In this document: positions 1 through 6,017 of the stretch, piece by piece
Layout: the number at the start of each line of letters is the position of its first letter
Numbering within the stretch: the first letter of the stretch is position 1
Assembly: GCA_002473085.1 (NCBI GenBank)
Contig: DKTP01000117.1
Location: forward strand, 1-12,071
Direction: 5' to 3'
Origin: Anaerolineales bacterium UBA7227
GTDB taxonomy: Bacteria; Chloroflexota; Anaerolineae; Anaerolineales; Villigracilaceae
Length of the DNA stretch: 12,071 nucleotides
Program-made: the position numbers and the translations under genes
The notes under the pieces: model-generated
Database searches by the model: none
Told to the model about the DNA's origin: nothing
Seen by the model: only the letters and a program-made list of their open reading frames with translations

Positions 1-270
1 GCCCCCCTCCGTCTCCCCCCTTTTGCTCCGCAAAAGGGGGGAGCGTCCCGCAGGGACGAGGGGAGTCAACCCGTCGCGCGTGCCGTAGCGCTTCGCCGCG
101 GCATGGCCGAACGAGCCGGAACCGTGTCCGAGAATCAGAGGCCGGTCCGAGGTCCAGGAGGAGGCGATTTCGTCCGCGAGCGCGTTCAGTTTGTCCAGCC
201 GAGGCGTGAAGGGTTTGTCCTTGTCGGTGATGAGCGATCCGCCCAGTTTGAGGAGGGTGAGTCCGGTCAT
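1..270 (-). CDS. Isopentenyl phosphate kinase, N-terminal part (runs off the left edge)
   Basis: Reading the minus strand from the ATG at 270 gives 90 uninterrupted codons to the window edge. The protein opens with LKLGGSLITDK (residues 7-17), the glycine-rich start of the amino acid kinase fold. It then has GHGSGSFGH (48-56), which matches the nucleotide/phosphate loop and catalytic His of isopentenyl phosphate kinases, followed by AAKRYGTRDG. That enzyme phosphorylates isopentenyl phosphate to IPP and is known from archaea and some Chloroflexota. The first 68 or so residues fit the family well. The last 20 or so are encoded by a palindromic repeat (see the repeat entry) and do not look like the family. 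A consensus promoter places the transcription start on or next to the ATG, so the message may be leaderless. A GTG six codons upstream lies inside the -10 region and is unlikely to be the start. Another amino acid kinase is possible, but the GHGSGSFGH motif favours this call. Confidence 0.83.
   Translation of the reverse strand, partial: MTGLTLLKLGGSLITDKDKPFTPRLDKLNALADEIASSWTSDRPLILGHGSGSFGHAAAKRYGTRDGLTPLVPAGRSPLLRSKRGETEGG
13..58. repeat. Double-hairpin palindromic repeat inside the kinase reading frame
   Basis: Positions 13-26 pair perfectly with 30-43 (14 bp, 3-nt loop), and 44-49 pair with 53-58 (6 bp, 3-nt loop). The flanks (1-12 and 59-66) are also C/G-rich and may belong to the same element. 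It lies inside the open frame of the isopentenyl phosphate kinase, right after its GTRDG motif. It stays open in that frame, coding for a segment that includes PAGRSPLLRSKRGE. It looks like a small interspersed element; whether copies occur elsewhere cannot be seen here. Confidence 0.75.
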
Positions 271-276
271 GCGTTG

Positions 277-305
277 AATGTAGCACACGCGGATATGAGC
301 GTCAA
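277..305 (-). promoter_or_regulatory. Sigma70-type promoter of the isopentenyl phosphate kinase gene
   Basis: On the minus strand TTGACG (305-300) is followed after exactly 17 nt by TACATT (282-277). Seven bases downstream of the -10 lies the A of the kinase ATG at 270, which predicts a leaderless or nearly leaderless transcript. Confidence 0.6.
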
Positions 306-313
306 GCGTGCGG

Positions 314-319
314 TATAAT
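314..319 (+). promoter_or_regulatory. Consensus -10 (TATAAT) of the first membrane-protein gene
   Basis: A perfect TATAAT ends six bases before the ATG at 326, so transcription would start at or within a base of the start codon. No good -35 is seen 16-18 nt upstream. It rules out the in-frame GTG at 308, which would lie upstream of the -10. Confidence 0.5.
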
Positions 320-325
320 TTTCGC

Positions 326-1180
326 ATGTCTTCGTTCAGCGGCACGAACCTTCCCAGCCTGCTCCTCGCGGCGGCGGCCGTTTTCCTTTTTAGCGCGGGC
401 GTGCGCGCCATCGCGATGGGAAGCCGGACGATCTACTTCCGTCATCGCCGCCAGCGCGTGCTGGCCGGTTGGTGGATGACCGGCGCGGGGCTGGCTCTGG
501 GACTCGTCGCCTTTCTGGTTTTCCGCCCGGGCGGCTCCTTCCTGCCGGCGTCGCCCACGCCCGCCGCGCCCGCCCAAACGGTCAGCCCGACCGCGCCGCC
601 CACGCGGACTGCGCCTCCCGCGCCGACGCTCCCGACGAAGCCCGCGTTCACCAGCGCTGCCAGTCCCACGCCGCACTTGCCGCTCTCGCTGGAGATCATG
701 GTCATCAGCACAGTCACGCCCCAGCCCTCGGCCACCATCGGCGACATCCGCTTCGCCGAGGCTTTGCAGGGCAACTATCCCATCGGCAACCGCGTGGAGT
801 GGCGCAACCCGCTGAAACGCATGTACGCCAGTTTCGCCTACACCCACATGACCTACGGAGTCCAGTTCACCGCGCTCTGGTTTCGCAACGGCGAATTGGT
901 GGCGTTCGAAAGCGGCCCGTGGAAGACGGGCGGCCACGGACGCGTCGCCGTCAAATGGGAGCCCGCGCCGCAGGAATGGCATCCCGGCGAATACGAAGTG
1001 CAGTTCTTCGTTGGGACGGAATGGAAGGCGACGGGACGATTCAGCCTGAAAGGCAACCCGCCGACTTCGACGTTTATCCCCACCCTCACGCCGACGGACA
1101 CCCCGCGTCCAACCTCGACCTCGACTCCCACCTCGACTCCGCGCCCCACCCCGACGGCGACCGTCACGCCGGCCAAGTAG
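326..1180 (+). CDS. Two-helix membrane protein with Thr/Pro linker and extracytoplasmic domain (paralogue 1)
   Basis: The product has 284 residues and its function is unknown. Hydrophobic segments at about 9-30 and 47-67 are separated by a basic loop (GSRTIYFRHRRQRV), which by the positive-inside rule is cytoplasmic, so the rest should face outside. A Pro/Thr/Ala-rich linker (about 75-118) leads to a beta-rich domain (about 120-242) containing YASFAYTHM, ALWFRNGELVAFES and EWHPGEYEVQFFVGTEWKA. A Thr-Pro tail follows (about 245-284). The downstream gene has the same architecture and matching motifs, so the two are tandem duplicates 18 bp apart. The start at 326 is chosen because the GTG at 308 precedes the -10. 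Such Thr/Pro linkers are common in exported Anaerolineae proteins. A role in envelope binding or sensing is only a guess. Confidence 0.8.
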   Translation: MSSFSGTNLPSLLLAAAAVFLFSAGVRAIAMGSRTIYFRHRRQRVLAGWWMTGAGLALGLVAFLVFRPGGSFLPASPTPAAPAQTVSPTAPPTRTAPPAPTLPTKPAFTSAASPTPHLPLSLEIMVISTVTPQPSATIGDIRFAEALQGNYPIGNRVEWRNPLKRMYASFAYTHMTYGVQFTALWFRNGELVAFESGPWKTGGHGRVAVKWEPAPQEWHPGEYEVQFFVGTEWKATGRFSLKGNPPTSTFIPTLTPTDTPRPTSTSTPTSTPRPTPTATVTPAK

Positions 1181-1198
1181 TAAGACGATCAATTCCTT

Positions 1199-2008
1199 AT
1201 GGACATTCGCTCTGGTTTTATCGCGGCTTCCATCCTGTTGGCGATCTGGGCGCTCGCGGTTTTTCGGTCTGGATGGATCACATTCCATTCCGCGGCGCGG
1301 CTGACGTTCTATCGCATCAAACGCTCGCGCGAGTCGCGCGGCCGCTGGCTCATCCTGGCATCCTTTCTCATCCTGGCGATAGCCATCTTCCTGCCCATTT
1401 ACGGACAGCCGGTCGCCTATCATTATTTCCCGCCCTCCCCGACTCCCTCGCTCACGCTCACGCCTTCCGTCGTCCCGACCATCACGCTGACGCCCACCAT
1501 CACGTTGACGCCGACCATCACCGACACGCCGCTCTACTCCGAGACGCCGACCGGCACGCCCACGCCATACCTGCCGCTGGTCGTGGAAGCGCAGTTCGTC
1601 AGCGTCGTCACGCCCAACCCCGAAGCGGCCATCAGTCCGCTGGCCTTCGCCCTGGCGGTGACGCAGGACGGCCTGCCGCAGAATCCGTCCACGCTATTCC
1701 GCAACCCGATCCAGAAAATCTACGCGTCCTTTTCGTACGATAAGATGGTTCCCGGCGCGCAATGGAGCGCGGTCTGGTTCCGCAACGGGGAATACGTCTG
1801 CCACGAAAGTTACCCGTGGGACGGCGGCACGGGCGGATATTACTACAGCGAGTGCGCCAACCCGGTTGGCGGCTGGCAGCCGGGCGTTTACTCGGTCCAG
1901 ATCTACGTCGGGACGGAATTCAAACGCGCCGACGCGTTCACCGTGGAGGGCGCGGCGCCCGAAACGCCCGCCCCCTCCCCCACGCCTTCTATGACCGCGA
2001 CGCCGTAG
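1199..2008 (+). CDS. Two-helix membrane protein with Thr/Pro linker and extracytoplasmic domain (paralogue 2)
   Basis: The product has 269 residues. It repeats the layout of the preceding gene: helices at about 7-23 and 49-67 flanking a basic loop (RIKRSRESRGR), a Thr/Pro linker (about 78-123), a beta-rich outer domain (about 125-251) and a short Pro/Thr tail. Shared signatures are LFRNPIQKIYASFSYDKM, AVWFRNGEYV and WQPGVYSVQIYVGTEF, which align with paralogue 1 almost block for block. Unlike paralogue 1 it has two cysteines in the outer domain (C201 and C219), which could form a disulfide if exported. The 18-bp gap and absence of a visible ribosome-binding site suggest co-transcription and possibly coupled translation. 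The stop codon lies in the left arm of a stem-loop. No function is recognised. Confidence 0.8.
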   Translation: MDIRSGFIAASILLAIWALAVFRSGWITFHSAARLTFYRIKRSRESRGRWLILASFLILAIAIFLPIYGQPVAYHYFPPSPTPSLTLTPSVVPTITLTPTITLTPTITDTPLYSETPTGTPTPYLPLVVEAQFVSVVTPNPEAAISPLAFALAVTQDGLPQNPSTLFRNPIQKIYASFSYDKMVPGAQWSAVWFRNGEYVCHESYPWDGGTGGYYYSECANPVGGWQPGVYSVQIYVGTEFKRADAFTVEGAAPETPAPSPTPSMTATP

Positions 2009-2029
2009 AGCAAGCCTGAGGTTTGCTCT
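2007..2029 (+). terminator. Stem-loop at the end of paralogue 2
   Basis: Positions 2007-2016 pair with 2020-2029: 10 bp including one G-U pair, with a 3-nt loop. The hairpin starts inside the stop codon at 2006-2008. No T-run follows, so it may act as an RNA 3' end stabiliser or a weak terminator. Confidence 0.5.
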
Positions 2030-2042
2030 ATAGACAATGAAC

Positions 2043-2087
2043 CACAGATGAAAGGGATGAAGAACGCTTTTATCCTTTTCATCTGTG
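2043..2087. repeat. Inverted repeat with 16-bp arms (CACAGATGAAA type)
   Basis: Positions 2043-2058 pair with 2072-2087 over 16 bp with a single G-U, around a 13-nt loop. The arm resembles the CCACAGATGAA motif of short interspersed repeats found in many bacterial genomes (recalled, not searched). It sits just upstream of the thioesterase ribosome-binding site, so it could also terminate readthrough from the membrane-protein pair. Confidence 0.6.
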
Positions 2088-2118
2088 ATTGACATATCAC
2101 AAAGGAGACTCATCGCTC

Positions 2119-2598
2119 ATGTCCGACAAAGCCTTTCAGGATTACTACCCCGATTATTTCGCCGTCTGCTACGGATGCGGGAGCCAGAACGAACTCGGCT
2201 ACCAGATCAAGAGTCACTGGGACGGGGACGAGACGGTCGCGTACTTCCAGCCCAAGCCCTACCACACGGCGATTCCCGGCTACGTGTACGGCGGGCTGCT
2301 GGCTTCGCTAATTGACTGCCACGGGACAGGGACCGCCGCCGCGGCCGGTTACCGCGCCGAGAACCGCGAGATGGACTCCGAGCCCCCGCTCCGCTACCTG
2401 ACCGCATCCCTGCACGTGGATTATCTCAAGCCCACGCCGCTCGGCCCGGTCCTTGAAGTGCGCGGCCGGGTGAAGGAAGTGAAAGGGCGCAAAGTGGTCA
2501 TCGAAGAATGGATCACGGTCAACGGCGAAATCACCGTCAAAGGCGAAGTGGTGGCGGTGCAAGTCCCCGAGCAAATGGTGAAGGATTTGTTAAAGTAG
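2119..2598 (+). CDS. Hotdog-fold thioesterase (PaaI/4HBT-like)
   Basis: The product has 159 residues, the usual size for single-domain hotdog acyl-CoA thioesterases. After an N-terminal CYGCGSQNELG element comes HTAIPGYVYGGLLASLIDCH, the hotdog central helix with its conserved glycines and the Asp expected at the active site. Next is ASLHVDYLKPTPLGP, the typical strand that covers the helix, then alternating beta strands to the C-terminus. Family members hydrolyse acyl-CoA thioesters in the cytoplasm; the substrate cannot be told here. The start at 2119 is chosen because AAAGGAGA (2101-2108) lies 10 nt upstream; an in-frame TTG at 2089 would precede that site. The gene stands alone, between a stem-loop and an intergenic repeat region, and converges with psuG. 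Confidence 0.85.
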   Translation: MSDKAFQDYYPDYFAVCYGCGSQNELGYQIKSHWDGDETVAYFQPKPYHTAIPGYVYGGLLASLIDCHGTGTAAAAGYRAENREMDSEPPLRYLTASLHVDYLKPTPLGPVLEVRGRVKEVKGRKVVIEEWITVNGEITVKGEVVAVQVPEQMVKDLLK

Positions 2599-2702
2599 GA
2601 CAAATTGTCGATTTGGCAATCGTCTAAAATAAGCGCCGAGCCTCAACGCGAATTTCGCAAATGCGCGAATGACGCGAAATCCTTCTCGATTGATTCATGA
2701 AA
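2599..2702. repeat. Intergenic stretch of degenerate CGCGAAT-type repeats
   Basis: The gap between the thioesterase and psuG holds no gene. It contains a small palindrome at 2599-2609 (5-bp arms around one base) and repeated CGCGAAT / CGCGAAA words (about 2648-2682). These resemble decayed copies of short interspersed repeats rather than coding sequence. Confidence 0.4.
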
Positions 2703-2703
2703 T

Positions 2704-2734
2704 TTGCCAATTTGCCCCCAAAGCAAGTTGGCAA
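2704..2734 (-). terminator. Stem-loop downstream of psuG
   Basis: Positions 2704-2715 pair with 2723-2734 (12 bp, one G-U) around a 7-nt loop. It begins 6 nt after the psuG stop on the minus strand. The following ATTT is a poor U-run. It could serve both convergent transcription units. Confidence 0.45.
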
Positions 2735-2740
2735 TTTGCT

Positions 2741-3673
2741 TTACAGATCACGTGTTTTCAATGGGGGAATCATCGCCTTCGCGATCTGCGCGGCGAGGCG
2801 GGCGTTGCCGAGCAGGAGCGACAGGTTGGCGCGCATGGACTTCCCATCCGTCAACTCGTTCACGCGTTGGAGCAGGAACGGGGTCAACGCCTGACCGCCG
2901 ATGCCTCTCTCCTGCGCCTCGCGCGAGGCCTGTTCCTCCACGGGGTCAATTTCCTCGCGGGGGATTTCATCCTCGGCGGAGATCGGCCGGCAGACCAGAA
3001 CGGCGGAGGGCATCCCGAGCTCCCAATGCGCGCGGGCGAAGTCCGCGGCCTCCTGCGGCGAGTCGACGCGGGCGCTGGTTTTGAATCCGCTGGAGCGCGA
3101 GAAGAAGGCGGGGAACTCGTCCGTGCCGTAGCCCAGCGCTGGGACGCCGTTCGTCTCGAGCATCTCCAGCGTGGACGGCAGGTCCAAAATGGACTTGGCG
3201 CCCGCGCAGACGACGATCATCCGCGTGGATGCCAGCGCCTGCAGGTCGGGCGAGACGTCGAAGCGGGCCTCCCGATGGACGCCGCCGATCCCGCCCGTGG
3301 CGAAGACCCTGATCCCGACTTTGTCGGCGGCGAACATCGTCCCCGCGACGGTCGTCCCGCCGCTGGCTTTTTTGACGACGGCCGCGGCGAAGTCGCGGCG
3401 GCTGACCTTCATCGCCGCGGCGGCCTGCGCGAGTTCGGCGAGTTCCGCGTCCGTGAGGCCGACGCGGACGGTCCCGTGGAGGACGCCGATCGTGGCGGGC
3501 GTGGCGCCGTCGGCGAGGACGGCCGCCTCCATGTCGCGGCCCAGCGCGAGGTTGGTCGGATGCGGGAGTCCGTGCGTGAGGACGGTCGACTCGAGCGCGA
3601 CGACGGGTCGGTTCTGTTTCAAGGCGCGTTGGACGTCGTCCTTGACGACGAAGGGCGCGGGGAGGGTATCCAT
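2741..3673 (-). CDS. psuG: Pseudouridine-5'-phosphate glycosidase
   Basis: The product has 310 residues, close to the roughly 312 of E. coli PsuG. The enzyme reversibly cleaves the C-C glycosidic bond of pseudouridine 5'-phosphate to uracil and ribose 5-phosphate, in cytoplasmic pseudouridine salvage. Diagnostic blocks run in family order: ALESTVLTHGLPHPTN (26-41, with E28 in the position of the catalytic Glu), KVSRRD (89-94), VFATGGIGGVHR (123-134) and CAGAKSILDLPSTLE (156-170, with K160 in the position of the Schiff-base Lys). The C-terminal LTPFLLQRVNELT block is also typical. The ATG at 3673 shares its A with the TGA of psuK, a TGATG overlap typical of translational reinitiation. A longer in-frame ORF extends upstream, but that part is a shadow of psuK. 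Confidence 0.95.
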   Translation of the reverse strand: MDTLPAPFVVKDDVQRALKQNRPVVALESTVLTHGLPHPTNLALGRDMEAAVLADGATPATIGVLHGTVRVGLTDAELAELAQAAAAMKVSRRDFAAAVVKKASGGTTVAGTMFAADKVGIRVFATGGIGGVHREARFDVSPDLQALASTRMIVVCAGAKSILDLPSTLEMLETNGVPALGYGTDEFPAFFSRSSGFKTSARVDSPQEAADFARAHWELGMPSAVLVCRPISAEDEIPREEIDPVEEQASREAQERGIGGQALTPFLLQRVNELTDGKSMRANLSLLLGNARLAAQIAKAMIPPLKTRDL

Positions 3674-4596
3674 CAGATCACCAGTTGTTCGTAAAGTTTT
3701 TCGAGCGTGAGTCCGGGGAGGACGGCGCCGGAGTGGCGCAGGGTGAGCGAGGCGGCAGAGACGCCGAGGCGCACGGCGTCGTCGAGGTCCATTTCGTTGA
3801 CGAGGCCAAAGAGGATGGTGGCGGTGAGCGCGTCGCCCGCGCCGGTGGGGTCGAGGATCGGGGTCTGGATGGCGGGGATGTGGCCGTTCGTCTCGGCTGA
3901 GGCGTACACGACGCCGAATTCGGCCAGGGTGACGAGCGCGATGTCCGCGCCGAGGTTGAGCAGGGCGCGCGCGGCTTCGAGCGCGGCGCGCGGGTCGGAC
4001 GATTCGAAGACGTGACCAGTGAGGGCCGCGGCTTCTTTGACGTTGCAGGTGATGAAGTGGAGTCGGTCGAGGCGGGACTTCAAGCGCGTCGCGAGGAACG
4101 CGGAGGCCGGATCGGCGCAAATGGGGACCTTGGCCTTTTTTGCCATGGCGAACGCGGTTTTGAGCGCGGCTTCGGACAGGTTGCCGTCCACGAAGACGAG
4201 GCTGGCTTCCTCGAAGAGGCCGACGTGCTGGCGAAGCAGTTCGGGCGTGAACTCGGACATGACGCGCATGTCGTCCACGGCGAAACGCAGGCGGGCGCGC
4301 GGGTCCAGCACGCCCATGTAGAAGCCTGTGGGGTAAAGTTCCGTGCGGAGGACGGCGGATACGTCCACGCCCGCGGCGGCGGTGTATTCGAGCAGTTCGT
4401 CGCCGGAGCGGTCCTTCCCCACCACGCTGACGAGTTTGACGGGCTGTCCCAGCCGCGCCAAATTCTCCGCCACGTTGCGCGCCACGCCGCCATAGGAGGC
4501 GCGTATCCGCGCCGGGTTGGAGGCGCCGGGCTGGAGGTCGGAGTCGAGCCGCCCGACGACGTCGAGGGAGGAGGAGCCGAGGAGGAGGAGGGTCAT
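3673..4596 (-). CDS. psuK: Pseudouridine kinase (PfkB family)
   Basis: The product is a 307-residue ribokinase-fold sugar kinase. It has the N-terminal GSSSLDVVG strand, the PfkB signature SYGGVARNVAENLARLG (34-50), the NxxE motif N185-E188 and the C-terminal DPTGAGDALTA block (249-259), whose D255 is the catalytic base. PfkB specificity is hard to read from sequence, but direct coupling to psuG makes pseudouridine the likely substrate, phosphorylated with ATP to pseudouridine 5'-phosphate. The start is supported by the fit of the N-terminus to the fold. It overlaps the stop of the upstream S24-like gene by 4 nt (ATGA), and no clear ribosome-binding site precedes it, so it probably depends on upstream translation. 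This is an unusual arrangement given how different the upstream gene is. Confidence 0.9.
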   Translation of the reverse strand: MTLLLLGSSSLDVVGRLDSDLQPGASNPARIRASYGGVARNVAENLARLGQPVKLVSVVGKDRSGDELLEYTAAAGVDVSAVLRTELYPTGFYMGVLDPRARLRFAVDDMRVMSEFTPELLRQHVGLFEEASLVFVDGNLSEAALKTAFAMAKKAKVPICADPASAFLATRLKSRLDRLHFITCNVKEAAALTGHVFESSDPRAALEAARALLNLGADIALVTLAEFGVVYASAETNGHIPAIQTPILDPTGAGDALTATILFGLVNEMDLDDAVRLGVSAASLTLRHSGAVLPGLTLEKLYEQLVI

Positions 4597-5672
4597 GGGG
4601 ACTCTGGTTTTGCCACTGCAATGACGATGCCGAGGATTTGACGAGATTTGTCCAATTTTATCGGAGAATACTCAGAACCGGTTTCCGTCGTCTCGGAAAC
4701 TAATTCTTGTCCGGCCGCCCGGTAACGCCTCACCGTATAAGCAAAATCGCCATCCAGGGACGGTTCGGAAGATACAACAATATTGTTATCTTTTGGAACA
4801 TTGTAATCCCAAAACAGGACATAGCAACCATCTGGAATTGGTACGGGATAACATAGATTCATACCGTGTCCCCGCATCAATGCCCACCCATAGTCCTCTC
4901 CTCTGACAAGCGTCACATTGCGATCTGTTAAAGAAGAGCCGCACAAGGAGTGAATGTAGTAAGGCTTCTTATCAATTTCAACAATCGTCACAAACGGAAA
5001 TTCATCAATAGCCCTGAATTCTGTCAAGCCGTTCACTCCGTCACGCACGGTCTTATGTTTTGGAATCCACGGTATTAATAACTTTCCCTTCTCCTTCGCG
5101 GCAGGGTCGGAGGAAACCGGCGCGTGAATGTGGATTGGCCGCGAATTGCCAGATACAGGCTGAGAAATCGCTTCCATTTTTTTTAAGAACTCGTTTTTGT
5201 GTTCTTCCATCGTAGATTTCACTTTCTGGCATTTCTCCACCTCATCGTAAACACCCCGTGTGAGGAAATCTTGTCGAATCGATTCCAGGATGTCAAGCGC
5301 CAGATTCATTTCAGCAAGGGACGAATGACTGCGGTTTTGAAAGGCATGGAAGGCGCTCAAAAGCCAGCGCCCAATGACTTGTTCCCATGAACATCCACAT
5401 ATCCGAAAGCCATCGAGAGCATGAGTTGCGGAGCTGATCGCCTGGTGAATATCGCCAATCACATAATGGCCGTAGGCGCGCAGAAAATAATAAAAGTACT
5501 CATCCTCCTTGCTTTGCGTCTCCAGACACAGGTTAATTCGGGCTTTGATCTCTTCCAGCAACGAAGCGACATGTTCCCTTGTTGAAGCAGCAAGGAGCCT
5601 GTCTTTAAGTTCGGCTTGGCTGCTTTCGGAGCATACAAGATGGTTCAGAATAGTGACTAGATAGTGGCTCAT
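4593..5672 (-). CDS. Helical-repeat protein with a C-terminal, apparently inactive S24/LexA-like domain
   Basis: The product has 359 residues. Residues 1-170 are helix-rich and resemble TPR-like repeats (for example YYFLRAYGHYVIGDIHQAIS at 61-80). A Ser/Pro-rich linker (about 171-195) leads to a beta-rich domain (about 198-355) whose pattern follows LexA/S24 peptidases. GWALMRGHGMN (262-272) aligns with the G-(D/M)-S-M nucleophile motif, IPDGCYVLF (279-287) with the DGD-VLV strand, NNIVVSS (296-302), AYTVRRYRAAG (311-321) with the VKR lysine motif, and QILGIVIAV (345-353) with the final IIGVV strand. The nucleophile Ser is replaced by G270 and the base Lys by R315, so self-cleavage is not expected. 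There is no helix-turn-helix domain. The start follows GAGAAGG and overlaps the upstream small ORF by 4 nt. Base composition is more AT-rich than in psuK and psuG. The function is unknown; a sensor, scaffold or regulator is inference. Confidence 0.72.
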   Translation of the reverse strand: MSHYLVTILNHLVCSESSQAELKDRLLAASTREHVASLLEEIKARINLCLETQSKEDEYFYYFLRAYGHYVIGDIHQAISSATHALDGFRICGCSWEQVIGRWLLSAFHAFQNRSHSSLAEMNLALDILESIRQDFLTRGVYDEVEKCQKVKSTMEEHKNEFLKKMEAISQPVSGNSRPIHIHAPVSSDPAAKEKGKLLIPWIPKHKTVRDGVNGLTEFRAIDEFPFVTIVEIDKKPYYIHSLCGSSLTDRNVTLVRGEDYGWALMRGHGMNLCYPVPIPDGCYVLFWDYNVPKDNNIVVSSEPSLDGDFAYTVRRYRAAGQELVSETTETGSEYSPIKLDKSRQILGIVIAVAKPESP

Positions 5673-5812
5673 TGAACCTTCTCTCTTTTGTAGTTTTGTA
5701 AAACAGCGCGTAACCCTCGAGCGCGCTGGCTCTCTTTCCGGGTTTCATAAATACCCGCCAAATTCAGTCTGCCGTTCACAGCATCCGATTCCCATTCGAC
5801 GGCTGAGAGCAT
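5669..5812 (-). CDS. Small ORF (47 aa) translationally coupled to the S24-like gene
   Basis: The minus-strand ATG at 5812 opens a 47-residue frame beginning MLSAVEWESDAVNGRLNLAG and ending LQNYKREKVQ. Its TGA overlaps the ATG of the next gene in the classic ATGA arrangement. The second half is basic and could form an amphipathic helix. An extended -10 (TGGTATAAA) ends 36 nt before the ATG, consistent with a first gene in the operon, but no convincing ribosome-binding site is seen. Alternatively this is the 3' part of a longer gene broken by a frameshift: the -1-shifted frame upstream, ending at 5776, is open from about 6006. No family is recognised. Confidence 0.4.
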   Translation of the reverse strand: MLSAVEWESDAVNGRLNLAGIYETRKESQRARGLRAVLQNYKREKVQ

Positions 5813-5848
5813 ACAACAAGATGAAGAACCGTCTTATCCACATGGGGA

Positions 5849-5857
5849 TTTATACCA
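5849..5857 (-). promoter_or_regulatory. Extended -10 promoter for the small ORF / S24-like / psuKG chain
   Basis: The minus strand reads TGGTATAAA (5857-5849), an extended -10 (TGnTATAAA). No good -35 lies 17 nt upstream, which extended -10 promoters tolerate. Transcription would start near 5842, 30 nt before the small ORF. The rest of the 5813-6017 gap holds the divergent ATPase promoter and no supported gene. Confidence 0.45.
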
Positions 5858-5976
5858 GAAACTCGGCGAGAATGAGCGACCATTTGCTCTGTAAGAGAAG
5901 CGTAGGCCGCGAGGGACCCGGCTGTCTTAGCCGCTCTGTAAACTGAAGAAGCGCTCGATTCGATAGACGCTTGATG

Positions 5977-5990
5977 TATAATGACGTCAT
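5977..5990 (+). promoter_or_regulatory. ATPase promoter -10 overlapped by a perfect 10-bp palindrome
   Basis: TATAAT (5977-5982) lies 35 nt before the ATPase start, with a weak -35. The palindrome ATGACGTCAT (5981-5990) overlaps its end and would cover the transcription start near 5989, a good place for a repressor operator. Both elements lie in the divergent region shared with the S24-like operon. Confidence 0.45.
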
Positions 5991-6017
5991 GAATATAGCC
6001 CAACAAGGAGGAGATAG

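Noticed and set aside
302..1423. 373-codon minus-strand frame opposite the membrane proteins
   Set aside because: Arg/Gly-rich antisense shadow of GC-rich coding sequence, and it overlaps the two supported genes.
469..1743. 424-codon plus-strand frame across both membrane-protein genes
   Set aside because: His/Arg-rich shadow in another frame that spans the stop and start of two well-supported paralogues.
2669..3694. 341-codon plus-strand frame opposite psuG
   Set aside because: Antisense shadow with Arg/Gly/Asp-rich composition; psuG on the other strand is unambiguous.
3674..4621. The upstream half of a 626-codon minus-strand frame joined to psuG
   Set aside because: It is Arg/Pro-rich low-complexity shadow of psuK; psuG motifs begin only at the ATG at 3673.
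4012..4641. 209-codon plus-strand frame opposite psuK
   Set aside because: Antisense shadow; no domain motif and psuK is clear.
5776..6006. 76-codon minus-strand ORF in the ATPase / S24-like intergenic region
   Set aside because: It needs a TTG start without a ribosome-binding site and covers the ATPase promoter; kept only as a possible frameshifted part of the small ORF.
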